Source: an uncultured Oscillospiraceae bacterium (GTDB taxonomy: Bacteria; Bacillota; Clostridia; Oscillospirales; Oscillospiraceae). From it: DNA of 13,518 nt. The first letter of the stretch is position 1; each line of letters begins with the position of its first letter. The translations under genes were made by a program, and so were the position numbers. Positions 13,160 through 13,518 of the stretch are shown here, one piece after another. The notes beneath the pieces are model-generated. The model was given only the letters and a program-made list of their open reading frames with translations. It made no database searches and had not been told where the DNA came from. The stretch spans positions 1-13,518 of the forward strand of contig CAKTOX010000037.1 of assembly GCA_934590355.1 (NCBI GenBank), read 5' to 3'.

Positions 13160-13376
13160 CACACTGTAAAATAATCTATGCTGCTGAGGAAAGATAACCG
13201 CGCAGCGGGGGAGTTTGAGGGGGCAAGGCCCGCCTCAAGTTGGATTATAGCCATCAAAAACGCCTGAGCCATCAGGCTTTTTGACGAGCGAAGCGAGATT
13301 TTTCGTGAAGCACAAGCTTCACAAAAAATGTGGCGTGTTTTAGCGCAAAAAAAGTCACAGACTTTTTTGCGCGCTG
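13160..13376. other. Gene-free stretch with consecutive hairpins
   Basis: No credible gene was found between the two inverted terminators. It contains a terminator-like hairpin GCCTGA/TCAGGC with TTTTT (13262-13282). Next is GTGAAGC/GCTTCAC flanked by T and A runs (13299-13328). Then comes a 13-bp stem built on GCGCAAAAAA...GTC with its complement around a three-base loop (13343-13372). A weak stem TTGAGG/CCTCAA lies near 13215-13238. Whether this is RNA, a decayed mobile element or a chain of terminators is not decided by sequence. Confidence 0.6.
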
Positions 13377-13414
13377 AAAAAATCCGGTACGGAAAACTCC
13401 GTACCGGATTTTTT
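13377..13414. terminator. Bidirectional terminator (right copy of the inverted pair)
   Basis: A perfect 17-bp stem, AAAAAATCCGGTACGGA and its complement, has loop AAAC, the complement of the GTTT loop of the left copy. Read on the minus strand it lies 30 bases after the stop of the last gene in the window and ends in six T residues. Confidence 0.9.
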
Positions 13415-13443
13415 GGTTATGCTGTTTTAGCGGGGCGTTCAGA

Positions 13444-13518
13444 CTATATCTTCATGCAGACGTCCCATGCGCGCCAGATAGCGGTACGCAGGTTGCCGAT
13501 GGTGACACAGTCGCCGAC
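13444..13518 (-). CDS. C-terminal end of a gene, possibly an FAD-dependent oxidoreductase (partial)
   Basis: The last 24 codons of a minus-strand gene end in TAG at 13444-13446; the rest lies beyond the window. The tail reads VGDCVTIGNLRTAIWRAWDV and ends CMKI. A GDC..GN...AIW.A..V pattern is the usual C-terminal FAD-contact motif of flavoprotein reductases of the 2-enoate/2,4-dienoyl-CoA reductase group, where the Gly-Asp binds FAD and the following helix ends the protein. With only 24 residues this is a suggestion. The bidirectional terminator at 13377-13414 closes the transcript. Confidence 0.45.
   Translation of the reverse strand, partial: VGDCVTIGNLRTAIWRAWDVCMKI

Noticed and set aside
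13262..13372. CRISPR array or tandem repeat
   Set aside because: The hairpins differ in sequence and spacing; there is no repeated unit with constant-length spacers.

Overview
The window looks like the chromosome of a GC-rich Gram-positive anaerobe of the Clostridia, most likely an Oscillospirales-type gut bacterium. This is inferred from strong AGGAGG-type ribosome binding sites, GTG/TTG starts, consensus sigma-A promoters, a transcription-terminating lysine riboswitch, lipoproteins with proline/threonine-rich linkers, a DUF4358-type lipoprotein and a Firmicutes-style amidase/holin pair. No rRNA, tRNA or CRISPR array was seen.

Layout. Positions 1-1070 are an accessory scar. It holds a fragment of a conjugative-transposon VirB4 ATPase running in frame into a sigma-like fragment, a 23-residue hydrophobic peptide, an AT-richer orphan protein, and a chain of hairpins resembling a non-autonomous IS200/IS605-type end that appears to cut that protein short. 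Positions 1070-3071 (minus) are a tight three-gene operon: a cyclodeaminase/cyclohydrolase-like protein, biotin ligase BirA and a membrane-anchored protein with a Pro/Thr linker. Divergent to it is a THEP1-type NTPase (3196-3705), then a two-domain lipoprotein joining a DUF4358-like domain to an SGNH hydrolase (3878-5050).

Positions 5098-7810 (minus) are the most informative block: a consensus promoter, a lysine riboswitch with visible terminator and antiterminator, then a substrate-binding lipoprotein, permease and ATPase. The RNA identifies the system as a probable lysine importer. The substrate-binding protein is apparently circularly permuted: the lobe that normally comes second is encoded first. 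Positions 7864-9638 (minus) encode a HAD-type phosphatase followed by a P-loop ATPase fused to a CYTH/triphosphate-tunnel-like domain. Position 9751-11178 (minus) is an APC-superfamily amino acid permease with its own promoter.

Positions 11437-12617 (plus) are an amidase plus holin pair with no other phage genes around it, followed by a zinc-ribbon membrane protein (12731-13117). The end of the window is a field of hairpins bounded by two copies of one terminator in inverted orientation, then the last 24 codons of a minus-strand gene, possibly a flavoprotein oxidoreductase.

All family assignments come from reading motifs by eye; no database search or structure prediction was run.
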